The notes beneath the pieces were generated by a model. The model saw only the letters and a list, made by a program, of their open reading frames with translations. It did no database searches and had not been told where the DNA came from. A stretch of DNA of 49,716 nt from CAYYYP01 sp964475985 (lineage in GTDB: Bacteria; Bdellovibrionota; UBA1018; CAYHWW01), in NCBI GenBank assembly GCA_964475985.1, contig CAYYYP010000024.1, positions 1 through 49,716 on the forward strand, in the 5' to 3' direction. A program made the translations under genes and the position numbers. Shown here piece after piece: positions 24,587 to 33,917 of this stretch (position 1 is the stretch's first letter; each line of letters begins with the position of its first letter).

Positions 24587-26698
24587 TTATCCAATCCTCT
24601 CATCCAAAAGCTCCGCAATATCCTTCACCACCACCTCGCCTTGGGGCGCTTCGGTAGCCTTTACGCCATCCGATAGCATGGTCATGCAGAAGGGGCAGTT
24701 CGCGGCGATGGTCGTTGCAGTTGTCGCTACGGCTTCTTCCGTTCGGGCAATATTGACTCGTTTGCCGATGGTTTCTTCCATCCACATCCGGCCGCCACCA
24801 GCGCCGCAGCACATTCCTTTTTCTTTGTTGCGAGGCATTTCAATAATATCTGTTTGGGGTAGCGTATTTAAAATATTTCTCGCGGCGGAGTATTCTCCAT
24901 TCCAGCGGCCCATGTAACAGGAGTCATGGTACGTGATTTTCTGGGAAGCTCCTTCGGTTTTATCTTTTGGAGTCAGGGCGCCACGCTTCACGAGATCGGC
25001 AAGCAGCTGTGAATGATGGATGACTTCAAAATTCCCCCCGAAGTCTTTCCACTCGTTCTGAATGGCGTTGAAACAATGGGGGCAGGCCGTGACCACCTTA
25101 GTTACGGCGTAACGATTGAGCGTCTCGACATTTTCCTTGATCAAAGTTTGCGCAAGATACTCATTGCCCATCCGGCGAACGGGATCCCCGGTGCATTTTT
25201 CTTCCGTGCCGAGGATTGCGAACGAAACCCCAGCTTTTTTCATAAGCTTCGCTAACGACCTTGAAACCTTTTTGTTTCGATCATCAAACGAACCCGCGCA
25301 TCCGACCCAAAAAAGATATTCCACTTTTTCGCCGGAGGCTGCGACTTCGGACATGGTCTTTACCTTGAATTCATCCGTGAGATCGTCGGTCCATTTCGCT
25401 CGATCCTCTGGACTCATGGCCCAGGGGCTGAAGTTCGTTTCCATGTTTTTGAAAACGGCGTTGAGTTCCGTTGGGAAACGGCTCTCCATGAGCACCATGG
25501 ACCTACGGATGTCATAAATTTTATCCGTCTGTTCGATGAATACGGGGCAAGCGATTTCACATGCTCGGCACGAGGTGCAGGCCCAAATGAACTCATCAGT
25601 AATGTTTTCATCAAGGATGGGCGCTACCGCCTCATAGTTTTTCGTGAGCAGGGCCGTTTCGTTTTGATAAATATCATCCTTAAGGAAGAGGATAAGTTTT
25701 TTAGGCGAAAGCGGCTTGCCCGTATTCCACGCTGGGCAAGCATCTTGGCAACGGCCGCATTCGGTGCAGGCATAACCATCCAGCACATCTTTCCAGGAAA
25801 GATCAGAAACTTTCTGAGCGCCAAAGGTGGTGGCCGTTTCATCCTCCAGGTTCAAAGTTTTCATTCCCTTTGGGCGATCAAGCTTTCTTAGAAAAGTATT
25901 AGGCCCGGCTGCAAGCACATGAAGATGTTTGCTTGAAGGAATATACATGAGAAATCCCAAAACCAAGGCTAGGTGAACCCATTTAAAAATATTGGAAATG
26001 AGAATTGCGGTTGATGGCTCAAGATTCAACCCCTGCACTGGCCCTGCGATGATTTTTGAAAACCAAAGTGATGAATCATACCACTGAGGTGCGGCCACCA
26101 TGCGGAATGCGTTCATTCCCCAAAGGCTCACCATCAACATGGAAATCGTGAAGAGAATGATATCCGCGTCAGTAGATTTGCCAAGGCCCGGAGGCTTGAC
26201 CACGTGACGTCTGAACAGAGCGAAGAGGAGCGCCGCAAAAACCAGCACGGAAAAAGTATCTTCAAGCACCATGAGGGCGCCGTAGGCAGTTTCGCCGATG
26301 AATTCAAAACTTGCAGTGGGTACGACTTCTTTTACAAAAAGTTCAAGGGTGCCGACGGTGATGACGAGAAATCCCCAGAAAATCAGGAAGTGCATGATTC
26401 CTGGAATCGGGTTTTTAAGAACGGCTTTTTGTCCAAAGACATTGGCAAGGGTAGTGGAGATTCGTTCTGGGATGCGGTCTAGCCTAGGGGAGCTCCAGGC
26501 AACGCCTCTCGCGGCTTGCGCAAAACGAACGAGTTTCATGGCCTTCACCGCAAAAAATGCGTTGGCGCCCAAAAATAACGCGATGAAAATAAAGCTCTCT
26601 ATGTTCATGCCGCTCAGAAGAACAAGCCTTGTGCGCTCCGACAAGGGGAGTTTTGAGGAAGAATGAGCGAGTGAAGTTTGAGGTGGGCTTTCCAACAA
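24587..26698 (-). CDS. Membrane Fe-S oxidoreductase, ETF-linked
   Basis: The N-terminal 270 residues contain several membrane helices (for example IMHFLIFWGFLVITVGTLEL) of the NarI/HdrE-like cytochrome type. Two 4Fe-4S motifs follow, CTECGRCQDACP near residue 309 and CTSCRACEIACP near residue 373. Two cysteine-rich CCG-type domains come next, with VGCAGSFDDRNK, CPHCFN, HDSCYMGRWN, MCCGAGGG and NCPFCM. Proteins like this accept electrons from electron-transfer flavoprotein and reduce quinone. The neighbouring etfA and etfB on the same strand support that role. A start at the ATG at 26608 (MNIESFIFIAL) is equally or more likely than the one given. Confidence 0.87.
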   Translation of the reverse strand: MLESPPQTSLAHSSSKLPLSERTRLVLLSGMNIESFIFIALFLGANAFFAVKAMKLVRFAQAARGVAWSSPRLDRIPERISTTLANVFGQKAVLKNPIPGIMHFLIFWGFLVITVGTLELFVKEVVPTASFEFIGETAYGALMVLEDTFSVLVFAALLFALFRRHVVKPPGLGKSTDADIILFTISMLMVSLWGMNAFRMVAAPQWYDSSLWFSKIIAGPVQGLNLEPSTAILISNIFKWVHLALVLGFLMYIPSSKHLHVLAAGPNTFLRKLDRPKGMKTLNLEDETATTFGAQKVSDLSWKDVLDGYACTECGRCQDACPAWNTGKPLSPKKLILFLKDDIYQNETALLTKNYEAVAPILDENITDEFIWACTSCRACEIACPVFIEQTDKIYDIRRSMVLMESRFPTELNAVFKNMETNFSPWAMSPEDRAKWTDDLTDEFKVKTMSEVAASGEKVEYLFWVGCAGSFDDRNKKVSRSLAKLMKKAGVSFAILGTEEKCTGDPVRRMGNEYLAQTLIKENVETLNRYAVTKVVTACPHCFNAIQNEWKDFGGNFEVIHHSQLLADLVKRGALTPKDKTEGASQKITYHDSCYMGRWNGEYSAARNILNTLPQTDIIEMPRNKEKGMCCGAGGGRMWMEETIGKRVNIARTEEAVATTATTIAANCPFCMTMLSDGVKATEAPQGEVVVKDIAELLDERIG

Positions 26699-26712
26699 GC
26701 TATCTGATTTCA

Positions 26713-26735
26713 GTCCACCCCTTTAAGGGGTGGAC
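26713..26735. other. Perfect 9-bp hairpin between etfA and the Fe-S gene
   Basis: A symmetrical sequence with arms GTCCACCCC and GGGGTGGAC around TTTAA lies in the 54-bp gap. It lacks a clear T-run on the minus strand, so it may be an intercistronic stabiliser or processing site, or a weak attenuator setting lower expression of the Fe-S gene. Confidence 0.5.
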
Positions 26736-26752
26736 CCGCTACAGTTGTTTGC

Positions 26753-27736
26753 CTAATGCGCCGTTATTTTAGCGACCTCGGCCGTAAGCAAAGGCACGAT
26801 TTCAAAAAGATCGCCCACGATTCCATAATCGGCGATTTGAAATATGGGTGCTTCGGGATCTTTGTTGATCGCTACGATAATTTTTGACGTTCTCATTCCA
26901 GCTAAATGCTGAATGGCGCCCGAAACCCCAAATGCCATATATAAGGTAGGGCTTACGACTTTGCCGGTTTGTCCTACTTGGTAGGAATGGGGACGATACC
27001 CCGCATCGACGGCTGCGCGTGAAGCACCCACGGCGGAACCGGGAAGTACGGCAGAAAGCTTTTCAAGAATTTCAAAATTCTCGCTGCTTTTCATGGAACG
27101 GCCACCCGAAACGATGATGTTAGCTTCAGTTAAATCAACCTTAGCTGACGTTCCCTTTTGCACATCTTTGGTTTTAGCTTTCACACCAGAAAAATCCACG
27201 TTCAAAGGGGTGGTAGGAGCGGTTGCGCCAGGCTGCAACGGATTTATAGTCAAAGCATTACTTCGAACCGTTGCGATATGTGGACCGTTACCTAAAAACT
27301 CAACTTCCGCCGTGGCTTTGCCGGCATATACCGGACGGCGAGCGGAAATTTTTCCGTTTGTTACGGATAAAGTGATGCAATCGCTGGCTAGACCTACCCC
27401 AAGTTGTGCTGCTAATCGGGGAGCCAAGTCTTTTCCTAGCGCCGTCGCACCTAATAGTATGGCTGCGGGGCTCGAAGTTTTAACGGCGCTCAAAACGGCT
27501 TTTGCCCAAGTTTCATTATTGTAAAAAGAAAGCTCAGGGCTCGTAGCAACTAGGATTTCCTTGGCGCCCATTGCGGCTAAATCCTTGGCAAGCGTTTCCT
27601 GCTCCGCAGCGGAAGAATTTCCGACCACTAGAGCAACCGCTTCTCCGCCGTCACGCCCAACTTGACTTAGGATTTCGTGGGTTACTTTCTTAAGTTTGCC
27701 TTCTTTATGTTCAACGAGGACGAGAATTTTTGCCAT
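26753..27736 (-). CDS. etfA: Electron transfer flavoprotein alpha subunit
   Basis: EtfA/FixB binds FAD and shuttles electrons from acyl-CoA and other dehydrogenases to a quinone reductase. The 327-residue protein has the C-terminal FAD domain in good order: SGGRSMKSSENFEILEKLS, GASRAAVDAGY, GQTGKVVSPTLYMAFGVSG, and a final NKDPEAPIFQIADYGIVGDL. An AAGGA precedes the ATG. It follows etfB by 43 bp and precedes the membrane Fe-S oxidoreductase, an arrangement common where ETF feeds the quinone pool. Confidence 0.95.
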   Translation of the reverse strand: MAKILVLVEHKEGKLKKVTHEILSQVGRDGGEAVALVVGNSSAAEQETLAKDLAAMGAKEILVATSPELSFYNNETWAKAVLSAVKTSSPAAILLGATALGKDLAPRLAAQLGVGLASDCITLSVTNGKISARRPVYAGKATAEVEFLGNGPHIATVRSNALTINPLQPGATAPTTPLNVDFSGVKAKTKDVQKGTSAKVDLTEANIIVSGGRSMKSSENFEILEKLSAVLPGSAVGASRAAVDAGYRPHSYQVGQTGKVVSPTLYMAFGVSGAIQHLAGMRTSKIIVAINKDPEAPIFQIADYGIVGDLFEIVPLLTAEVAKITAH

Positions 27737-27779
27737 GGCTGGATTCCTTTTTGAGATAACTTTTCAAAACCAAATTAAA

Positions 27780-28553
27780 TTAAATAACTTTAGCTTCTTC
27801 GTGAAGAAGGCGGACCAGTTCCTTGACTTGGGTTGCCGCATCACCTTCGATTTTTTTGCCAGCACTCTTAGGCGGTGGAAGCTGGAAGTTTTTAAGCTTT
27901 ACCTTTAAGTCGGCGTCGGAAATTCCGAGATCCGCGAGCTTCAAAGTTTTGATTTCTTTCTTTTTGGCCTTCATGATGTTGGGAAGCGATGCAAAGCGAG
28001 GTTCATTTAACCCCTTCTGCGCCGCCACCAAGCAAGGTTTAGGCAATTCCACGGTTTCAACCGTTCCGCCTTCAGTTTCGCGTTTCACCGTAACGGAAGT
28101 GGCGCCATATTCGGCGCTGAGCACTACGGTTGCGTAGGGAATTTCTAGAAAAGTAGCCACTAGTTGGCTTACTTGGGCGCAGTCGTCATCGATGGCCTGC
28201 TTGCCGGTAAAAATAAGGTCAAATGCGCCTTCTTTGCGAATTGCAGCGGCGAGGGCCTTGGCGGTTTGGAAGCTATCGGAGTTTTCGGACGCTTCCACGC
28301 AGACTGCATTGTCGCAACCCATTGCTAGGGCCGTGCGAAGTGCTTCAGTAACGCGTTGAGGGCCGAAGCTAAAAACCGTAACGGTGCTGCCGGCGTTTTT
28401 TTCTTTTACGCGAATGGCTTCTTCGATGGCGAGTTCATCGTAGGGGCTGACGATCCACTTGATGCCCGTGGTGTCGATTCCCGTGGCGTCGGCATTCACT
28501 TTAATTTTAGTTTCCGTGGCGGGAACTTGTTTGATGCAAACAAAAATATTCAT
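27780..28553 (-). CDS. etfB: Electron transfer flavoprotein beta subunit
   Basis: EtfB/FixA pairs with EtfA. The 257-residue protein opens MNIFVCIKQVPATETKIKV, as family members do. It contains GIKWIVSPYDELAIEEAIRV, FTGKQAIDDDCAQV, and PKPCLVAAQKGLNEPRFASL. A strong GAGGAG precedes the start. It lies 29 bp after dapB, so it is probably in the same transcript as lysA-dapA-dapB. Confidence 0.95.
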   Translation of the reverse strand: MNIFVCIKQVPATETKIKVNADATGIDTTGIKWIVSPYDELAIEEAIRVKEKNAGSTVTVFSFGPQRVTEALRTALAMGCDNAVCVEASENSDSFQTAKALAAAIRKEGAFDLIFTGKQAIDDDCAQVSQLVATFLEIPYATVVLSAEYGATSVTVKRETEGGTVETVELPKPCLVAAQKGLNEPRFASLPNIMKAKKKEIKTLKLADLGISDADLKVKLKNFQLPPPKSAGKKIEGDAATQVKELVRLLHEEAKVI

Positions 28554-28582
28554 GAAGCATTCTCCTCATCTGAAAACTGATC

Positions 28583-29323
28583 TTAACCCAACACAACATC
28601 TTTCATGGTGTAAAATCCATGATGAATTTTTCCGACGGCGCGTTTTTCCAGGATCCATTTGGTGGCAACCAAGGCTCCCTTGGCGAAAATATCCCGATCA
28701 AGCGCTTCGTGACGCATCTCAAAAATATCCTGAGGTCCAATGAAGGACACGGAATGGGTGCCGATGATTTTCCCGGCCCTCACGGAACTGACCTGAGGAT
28801 TAAGCCCTCCGGCCTTTAGCCTCGTAATCATTGCATTGCCCGTTCCACTTGGGGCATCCAATTTATCGGAGTGGTGCCACTCGTGAAGCGAAACTTCGTA
28901 ACCCCATTCTTTAAATTTTGGGGCAACCTGTTCCAGCACGCCTAAAAACAAGTTCACGGAAGGCGAAAAATTAGGTGCATGAATTACGGGCGCGCGTTCA
29001 GCATATTTTTTTAAAAGCTCAGACTGGGTTGCGGTCCATCCTGTAGAGCCTACGATCAGTGCTGGGAGTTTTTTTGCGCCAGCAGGAAGCTTTTCGTTTC
29101 CGGCCGGTAGTTTTTCAAGGAACGCACAGAGAGCTTCCGGCAGGGAAACATCCAAAACTACATTTACATCTTCGGAAAAAAGCTCTTCGGTTGAGAGGTT
29201 CGAATTCCTATGAACTTCCTTTGTGATGACAAAGGACGAAGCAAAACTTTCTTTTGCGATACGGAGAATCGCTTGGCCCATGCGGCCCTTGGAACCTAAA
29301 AGTGCAACTTGAGCTTGGCTCAT
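28583..29323 (-). CDS. dapB: 4-hydroxy-tetrahydrodipicolinate reductase
   Basis: DapB reduces the DapA product with NAD(P)H in the diaminopimelate/lysine pathway. The 246-residue protein has the N-terminal Rossmann motif LLGSKGRMGQAI and the family signature EWHHSDKLDAPSGTGNAM. It begins by ATGA overlap with dapA. The protein supplies both lysine and the diaminopimelate of peptidoglycan. Confidence 0.93.
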   Translation of the reverse strand: MSQAQVALLGSKGRMGQAILRIAKESFASSFVITKEVHRNSNLSTEELFSEDVNVVLDVSLPEALCAFLEKLPAGNEKLPAGAKKLPALIVGSTGWTATQSELLKKYAERAPVIHAPNFSPSVNLFLGVLEQVAPKFKEWGYEVSLHEWHHSDKLDAPSGTGNAMITRLKAGGLNPQVSSVRAGKIIGTHSVSFIGPQDIFEMRHEALDRDIFAKGALVATKWILEKRAVGKIHHGFYTMKDVVLG

Positions 29324-30291
29324 AGGGCACCTAGTTCTTGGCGCACTTCATGGGGAAGTTTCGTCCAAAGGGATTTCACCTTTTGGGCATTGTCCGGAGA
29401 GAGGCCCACTAAGGGCAAGCGGAATACTTCTTCGATGTGACCCGTCCAAGCTAACAAGGATTTGCAAGGAACCGGATTTGCTTCCACAAAAAGGATGTTT
29501 AAGAAATCAATGAGGGATTCAAAAAGCGGGAGAGCTTCAGGGTCCATTTTTTTTGCCATCTGGCACAGTTTCACAAACGTACTGGGAATGAGGTTGCTCG
29601 CTACACTAATCACGCCATCGCCTCCGCACGCCATAAATGGGAGAAGGGTTGGGTCGTCGCCCGTTAGAAAAACGAAATCATTGATGTCACGAAGCCGCAA
29701 CGCCTGACGCATCTCAGAAAAAAGTGCGAGATTTCCCGACGCCTCTTTGATGCCGATGATGTTCGGATGTTGAGCAAGTTGTGCCACCGTGGCTGGCGTC
29801 AACGAAATTCCCGTTCGTCCGGGCACATTGTAGAGGAAAATCGGTTTGGTTGAAGCCTCCGCCACCACTTGGAAATGGGCATTCATTCCGGCTTGGGAAG
29901 GTTTGTTGTAATAAGGTACGACCACCAAGAGGGCATCAACCCCAAGGCCGCAAGCAATCTTGGAATTCTCAACCGTATCGGCCGTGTTATTGGATCCAGT
30001 TCCCGCGATGACCAAGGGCTTATGGGGGCCTGCGCTGCCGCAATGCTCAACCGTTTTTTCAATGAGTTTTTGTTTTTCAACTTTAGTGAGCGTTGGACTT
30101 TCTCCCGTAGTGCCACAGGGAACAATCCCTTGGACGCCGCCTTTGATTTGCATCCGCAAAAGGTGCTCATAACCTTTCCAATCGATGGATGGAGCGATGG
30201 ATGATTCTTTTAAAAAGGGCGTGGTGATGGCGGTGAAAACACCCGAAAACTTTGTTTTGGCCGGTAAACTAGCCGCTTGGGATTTGTCCAT
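29320..30291 (-). CDS. dapA: 4-hydroxy-tetrahydrodipicolinate synthase
   Basis: DapA condenses pyruvate with aspartate semialdehyde. The 323-residue TIM barrel shows VPCGTTGESPTL, PYYNKPSQAG, LYNVPGRTGISL and the Schiff-base lysine in IIGIKEASGN. The N-terminus is about 15 residues longer than usual, so a later start is possible. It lies 49 bp after lysA and overlaps dapB. No lysine riboswitch was seen upstream. Confidence 0.94.
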   Translation of the reverse strand: MDKSQAASLPAKTKFSGVFTAITTPFLKESSIAPSIDWKGYEHLLRMQIKGGVQGIVPCGTTGESPTLTKVEKQKLIEKTVEHCGSAGPHKPLVIAGTGSNNTADTVENSKIACGLGVDALLVVVPYYNKPSQAGMNAHFQVVAEASTKPIFLYNVPGRTGISLTPATVAQLAQHPNIIGIKEASGNLALFSEMRQALRLRDINDFVFLTGDDPTLLPFMACGGDGVISVASNLIPSTFVKLCQMAKKMDPEALPLFESLIDFLNILFVEANPVPCKSLLAWTGHIEEVFRLPLVGLSPDNAQKVKSLWTKLPHEVRQELGAL

Positions 30292-30340
30292 AACCAGTTG
30301 GTAACATTTGGCGGGATCTTCTGCCAGAATCTACTTTAGT

Positions 30341-31660
30341 TTACCCGTGTTCCCCGGCGATAAGATCAGCATAGGTTTCGCGCTCACGAATGACTTGCAC
30401 GGAACGCCCTTCCACCAGGATTTCTGGCGGCCTGGGCCTTGAATTGTACTGATTGGCCATGGAAAAACCATAGGCGCCGGTGCAGCCCAGGGCTACGAAA
30501 TCCCCCACGTGAAGTTCGGGTAGAACGGCATCTTTCTGGAATACGTCAGAGCTTTCGCAAACAGGGCCCACCAGGTGCACAGGTTTTAGCGGAGAGCTCA
30601 CTTCAAAACTTACGGGTACGGCGGGATGGGTAGCGCCATAGAGGGCAGGGCGCATGAGTTCTGTCATGCCGGTATCTAAAATATAAAAAGTTTGGTCTTC
30701 CCGGCGTTTGATGGAAACCAGTTGCCCCACGAGTACGGCGGCGGCGCCTACGATCCAGCGCCCTAATTCCACGGAAAGTTTAAAAGAGGTTCCTTGAAAT
30801 ACTTTTGAGATGGTCGCGGCATAACTTTCTACCGGAATTTCCACTTCATCCCCGTAGGAAATTCCAAGGCCTCCGCCAAGGTCGAGGCTCTTGATTTGAT
30901 TTTTATACTTGAGCGCAAAATCCCTTAAGGAAACCCATGCGTCTTCAAAGGGTTTGAGCGAAAGGATTTGACTGCCGATATGACAGCTGAGTCCGCTAAT
31001 CTCAATGTGTTTTAAGTAGGGACCCGTTTTGCCTTCTAATATTTCCGCCGCCTCTTCGAGCAAAAATCCAAATTTATTTTCGCGTAGGCCCGTGGAAATA
31101 TACGGGTGAGTTTGCGGGTCAACATCTGGATTGATGCGAAGCGCGACTTTTGGTCTCCCCAGCTTTTCGGCGTCATTCCGTTTCCCCGCTAAATAATCCA
31201 GCAGCAAAAGTTCATCGTAAGACTCTACATTGATGAACCCTACATTGGCGTTCAGCGCCTCTTGCAATTCATGATGGGTTTTGCCGACTCCGGAGAACAC
31301 GATGTCGCCGGGCTCAAAGCCAGATTGGAGACATCGAAATAGTTCACCTCCGCTTACGATGTCGGCGCTAAGGCCCGCCTCTCTTAATAAACTTAAAATA
31401 TTAAGGTTCGAACAAGCCTTTACCGCAAAATGAATTTTTACGCCCTGGGGAGAGAATGTAGCCTTCAAATCATCTTTAAGAGTTTTTACGAGTAGGGCCG
31501 AGCGCTGCTTCAGTGCCGTTGCGCTATAAAGATAAAGCGGGGTGCCGAACTTTTCCGCCAGGTCCTTGATCTTGAGGTCCTCGCAATAAAGCTCGCAATG
31601 CGAATCATCTTCCTTAAGCTGATGAAACTGAAAAAGTTCAGCGGGATTTGTTGGGGTCAT
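30341..31660 (-). CDS. lysA: Diaminopimelate decarboxylase
   Basis: LysA makes lysine by decarboxylating meso-diaminopimelate with PLP. The 439-residue protein has the PLP lysine in IHFAVKACSNLNIL, a glycine-rich SLDLGGGLGISYG, and the C-terminal catalytic Cys in LVGPVCESSDVF. The ATG at 31660 is preferred because the longer frame reads through an upstream lipoprotein gene; the two still overlap by 23 bp. It leads the lysA-dapA-dapB-etfBA run. Confidence 0.94.
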   Translation of the reverse strand: MTPTNPAELFQFHQLKEDDSHCELYCEDLKIKDLAEKFGTPLYLYSATALKQRSALLVKTLKDDLKATFSPQGVKIHFAVKACSNLNILSLLREAGLSADIVSGGELFRCLQSGFEPGDIVFSGVGKTHHELQEALNANVGFINVESYDELLLLDYLAGKRNDAEKLGRPKVALRINPDVDPQTHPYISTGLRENKFGFLLEEAAEILEGKTGPYLKHIEISGLSCHIGSQILSLKPFEDAWVSLRDFALKYKNQIKSLDLGGGLGISYGDEVEIPVESYAATISKVFQGTSFKLSVELGRWIVGAAAVLVGQLVSIKRREDQTFYILDTGMTELMRPALYGATHPAVPVSFEVSSPLKPVHLVGPVCESSDVFQKDAVLPELHVGDFVALGCTGAYGFSMANQYNSRPRPPEILVEGRSVQVIRERETYADLIAGEHG

Positions 31661-31808
31661 TGGGAGTTTCTTGGGTTTTTGCACCCTTTGGTGACCAGAG
31701 GTCATTGTCTCGACGTTCCAGTCGCCAAGTTTCGGGCGGAAGGGGAGGGCCCTTTACACCGCAACCGAAACCAAAAAGCATGATGAGAATGCAACTGAAC
31801 CTAAACAT
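31638..31808 (-). CDS. lptM: LptM/LppL-like small lipoprotein (56 aa)
   Basis: A short frame encodes MFRFSCILIMLFGFGCGVKG then PPLPP and a hydrophilic tail. The CGVKGPPLPP after the signal matches the CGLKGPLY-type signature of the LptM (YifL/LppL) lipoprotein family. These genes commonly sit directly before lysA or dapF, as here. In enterobacteria LptM helps the LptD/LptE LPS translocon mature; the same role is inferred. The lipobox is atypical (GFGC). It overlaps the lysA start and follows the barrel-protein gene by 14 bp. Confidence 0.8.
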   Translation of the reverse strand: MFRFSCILIMLFGFGCGVKGPPLPPETWRLERRDNDLWSPKGAKTQETPNDPNKSR

Positions 31809-31822
31809 AGGGTTTAAAGTTA

Positions 31823-32890
31823 CTAGAAGCGCAGGGAAATTCCAAACACGATCTTCTCTTTACCTGCGTCGCCACGCAGGGCCCAGCCGGGCCCGATGGG
31901 AATAATCATGCCGCCGCCAATGGCGAGTTGGGATCTGGTCAGCAAAGCGGCACCCGCTTCGGTTACGGTTTCGCTGGCTTGCACGAAACTCTTCATGATG
32001 CCGGCATAGATGAAAAATTGAAGAGAATCATTGGGCATGAAAGTGTAACGGAGTACGGCTTCAAGCGGGTAAACCGTGACGGTATCATCTAGACCCTCAT
32101 AGGGCGAAATGGTGAAATAGTAAGCCCCAGCCTCCAGGGTCAACATATCTTGGCGCCCTGACTGATTAAAAATGATCCGTCGCGCAAAGTTAAAGCCGTA
32201 GCGTAAACCAATGCCATTGTATCGGTAGCGCGCGTTGGTTGCGTCAACGTTATAGAGAAAACCCAATTGAAGGCTCAGGATGTGATTGTAGCGTTCAAAA
32301 AATGCTTCTTCCGTGCGGGAAAAATCGGCCGACTCATCCGTTAAGGACTCTTCGGAAATTTCGAGCGTTTCAGGCGCTTCTTCCTTTTTAATGACTTTCG
32401 CCTTGGGGGGCAGCTTTTTCTGAGGGGTTGGAATGCCGCGATCAAGTTCAATGTCGCTCGGGGCAATCTCTTTAGCTAATTCATCATCGGTAAGGGTGGG
32501 GTCCAGTGGGGCTCGTTCTTGATCGCGGATTTGCCTTAACATTTTGTTGCTGAGCTTTTTAAGACTGCGCAGTTCTACTGGCTCACTGGGGATATCTTTG
32601 AACTTAAGCAAAATTTTCGCCGCAAATTTTCCGGGATAGTTTTTCAGAACACGAATGGCGGCGAGATCCTCTTCACCGTTTTTTAGCAAAAGGATTTTCC
32701 CGGGCCGCGGGTCATTCAAAGTAGGGTCTTCAAACAGGATGACTTTTCCGCTGGAACTTTTTTTCAATGGTTTAACCACGAACTCTTCGGCCTCAATTCC
32801 GGCGACGGCGCTTACGGGTTCCTGCGTGAAAGCAGGGATGCCCAGGAAAAAGGTCGGCAGGAGAAAGATGATGAAGAGGCGTGTTTTCAT
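31823..32890 (-). CDS. Outer-membrane beta-barrel protein
   Basis: The 355-residue product has a signal peptide ending near AFTQEP. A charged central region (residues 50-190) rich in Lys, Glu and Pro follows. The C-terminal 150 residues consist of alternating strand-like segments such as ILSLQLGFLYNV and MLTLEAGAYYFTISPY. The protein ends in an aromatic residue (ISLRF), as outer-membrane barrels do. It is the first gene of a minus-strand run continuing into lptM and lysA, and divergent from the TPR gene across only 39 bp. No specific function is recognised. Confidence 0.75.
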   Translation of the reverse strand: MKTRLFIIFLLPTFFLGIPAFTQEPVSAVAGIEAEEFVVKPLKKSSSGKVILFEDPTLNDPRPGKILLLKNGEEDLAAIRVLKNYPGKFAAKILLKFKDIPSEPVELRSLKKLSNKMLRQIRDQERAPLDPTLTDDELAKEIAPSDIELDRGIPTPQKKLPPKAKVIKKEEAPETLEISEESLTDESADFSRTEEAFFERYNHILSLQLGFLYNVDATNARYRYNGIGLRYGFNFARRIIFNQSGRQDMLTLEAGAYYFTISPYEGLDDTVTVYPLEAVLRYTFMPNDSLQFFIYAGIMKSFVQASETVTEAGAALLTRSQLAIGGGMIIPIGPGWALRGDAGKEKIVFGISLRF

Positions 32891-32929
32891 TTTTTAGGTT
32901 AGACTCTCCTGGGGGTCCGCCCTAAAATT

Positions 32930-33790
32930 ATGTCGAATTTTACACTTCCAAACAAGCTTTCTCCAAACAAGCTTTTCCTGGTTTGGGTTTTTTGCTGCAT
33001 CGCCCTGAGCCAGGGGAGTGCAGGTGCTGCGCTGACTCCGCTTGAACTTTTGAAAAAAGGGAATCGCAAAGCTGCCCTTGAGATGGCCCACAAAGAACGA
33101 GAAATCGTGTTGCGGCAGTTTGTGCTCGCCGATAATTTTCAGAAGTTCCAGGACGCAAGGGCCTTTTTTCAGTCGGAATACTGGGCAGAGTGCCTTGACC
33201 GACTAAAATCCGTGACCTTGGAAGATGAACTGAATTTGGACGTCCTTGAACTTAAGGCCACGTGTGAATTTCACAAGGGGCTTTTTGATCAATCTGCTCG
33301 CACGGCGGCCGAGATTATTGACCTTGATCCCCAGAACCCCCCGGGACGAATCCTCATGGCGCGCACCGCCCTTGAGCGTAAACAATATTTGGTTGCATTG
33401 AATTTGCTGCGAGAGGTCCCGGCAAAACCACTGTCCTCTGAGCAAACGGAGCTTGTCGCTTTACTTAAAGCCAGGGCCTATAACTCGACGGGAAACACGG
33501 CGTCCGCGATTCAAGTGCTGCAGGAAGATCACGAAAAAAATTTAGAGCATTTAGAAAGTATTTTTAGGCTTGGGGAGCTCTACGACCATATTGAAAACAA
33601 GCAATGGAATGCGCGGCGTTATTTTTCGCTTTTCGTAACGAGATGTCACAGGCTTCCGGCGGGGGAATTGCAGAAACGGAAGCTTGAGCCTTTGCTTGAT
33701 TTGGCGACCCGTAGGCTTGCGGCGCTGGATGCGAGTTTGACCGCGGCGGGGGCAGGAGCGCCCGGGCCGGTTAAGGTTAAGGGGAATTAG
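32930..33790 (+). CDS. TPR-type repeat protein, exported
   Basis: The N-terminus has a hydrophobic signal (LFLVWVFCCIALSQGSAGAA). The body consists of helical pairs with TPR character, for example AKATCEFHKGLFDQSARTAAEIIDLDPQNP-like spacing around residues 105-135 and further repeats to residue 230. Such proteins act as scaffolds in the periplasm. A 15-bp tandem duplication (CCAAACAAGCTTT twice at 32948-32975) repeats PNKL before the signal core. The tail is Ala/Gly-rich. It is divergent from the barrel-protein gene. Confidence 0.7.
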   Translation: MSNFTLPNKLSPNKLFLVWVFCCIALSQGSAGAALTPLELLKKGNRKAALEMAHKEREIVLRQFVLADNFQKFQDARAFFQSEYWAECLDRLKSVTLEDELNLDVLELKATCEFHKGLFDQSARTAAEIIDLDPQNPPGRILMARTALERKQYLVALNLLREVPAKPLSSEQTELVALLKARAYNSTGNTASAIQVLQEDHEKNLEHLESIFRLGELYDHIENKQWNARRYFSLFVTRCHRLPAGELQKRKLEPLLDLATRRLAALDASLTAAGAGAPGPVKVKGN

Positions 33791-33917
33791 GCGGAGTAGG
33801 CAAAAGTGGCTGGGGTGGGTGGGAACTGGATTCGGAATGGGGTTTATGGCTTCGGTACGTTCAGATACAATTAAAATCATTTACCGTTAATGCGGCTTCG
33901 TTTTTGAAAGGATTTTG

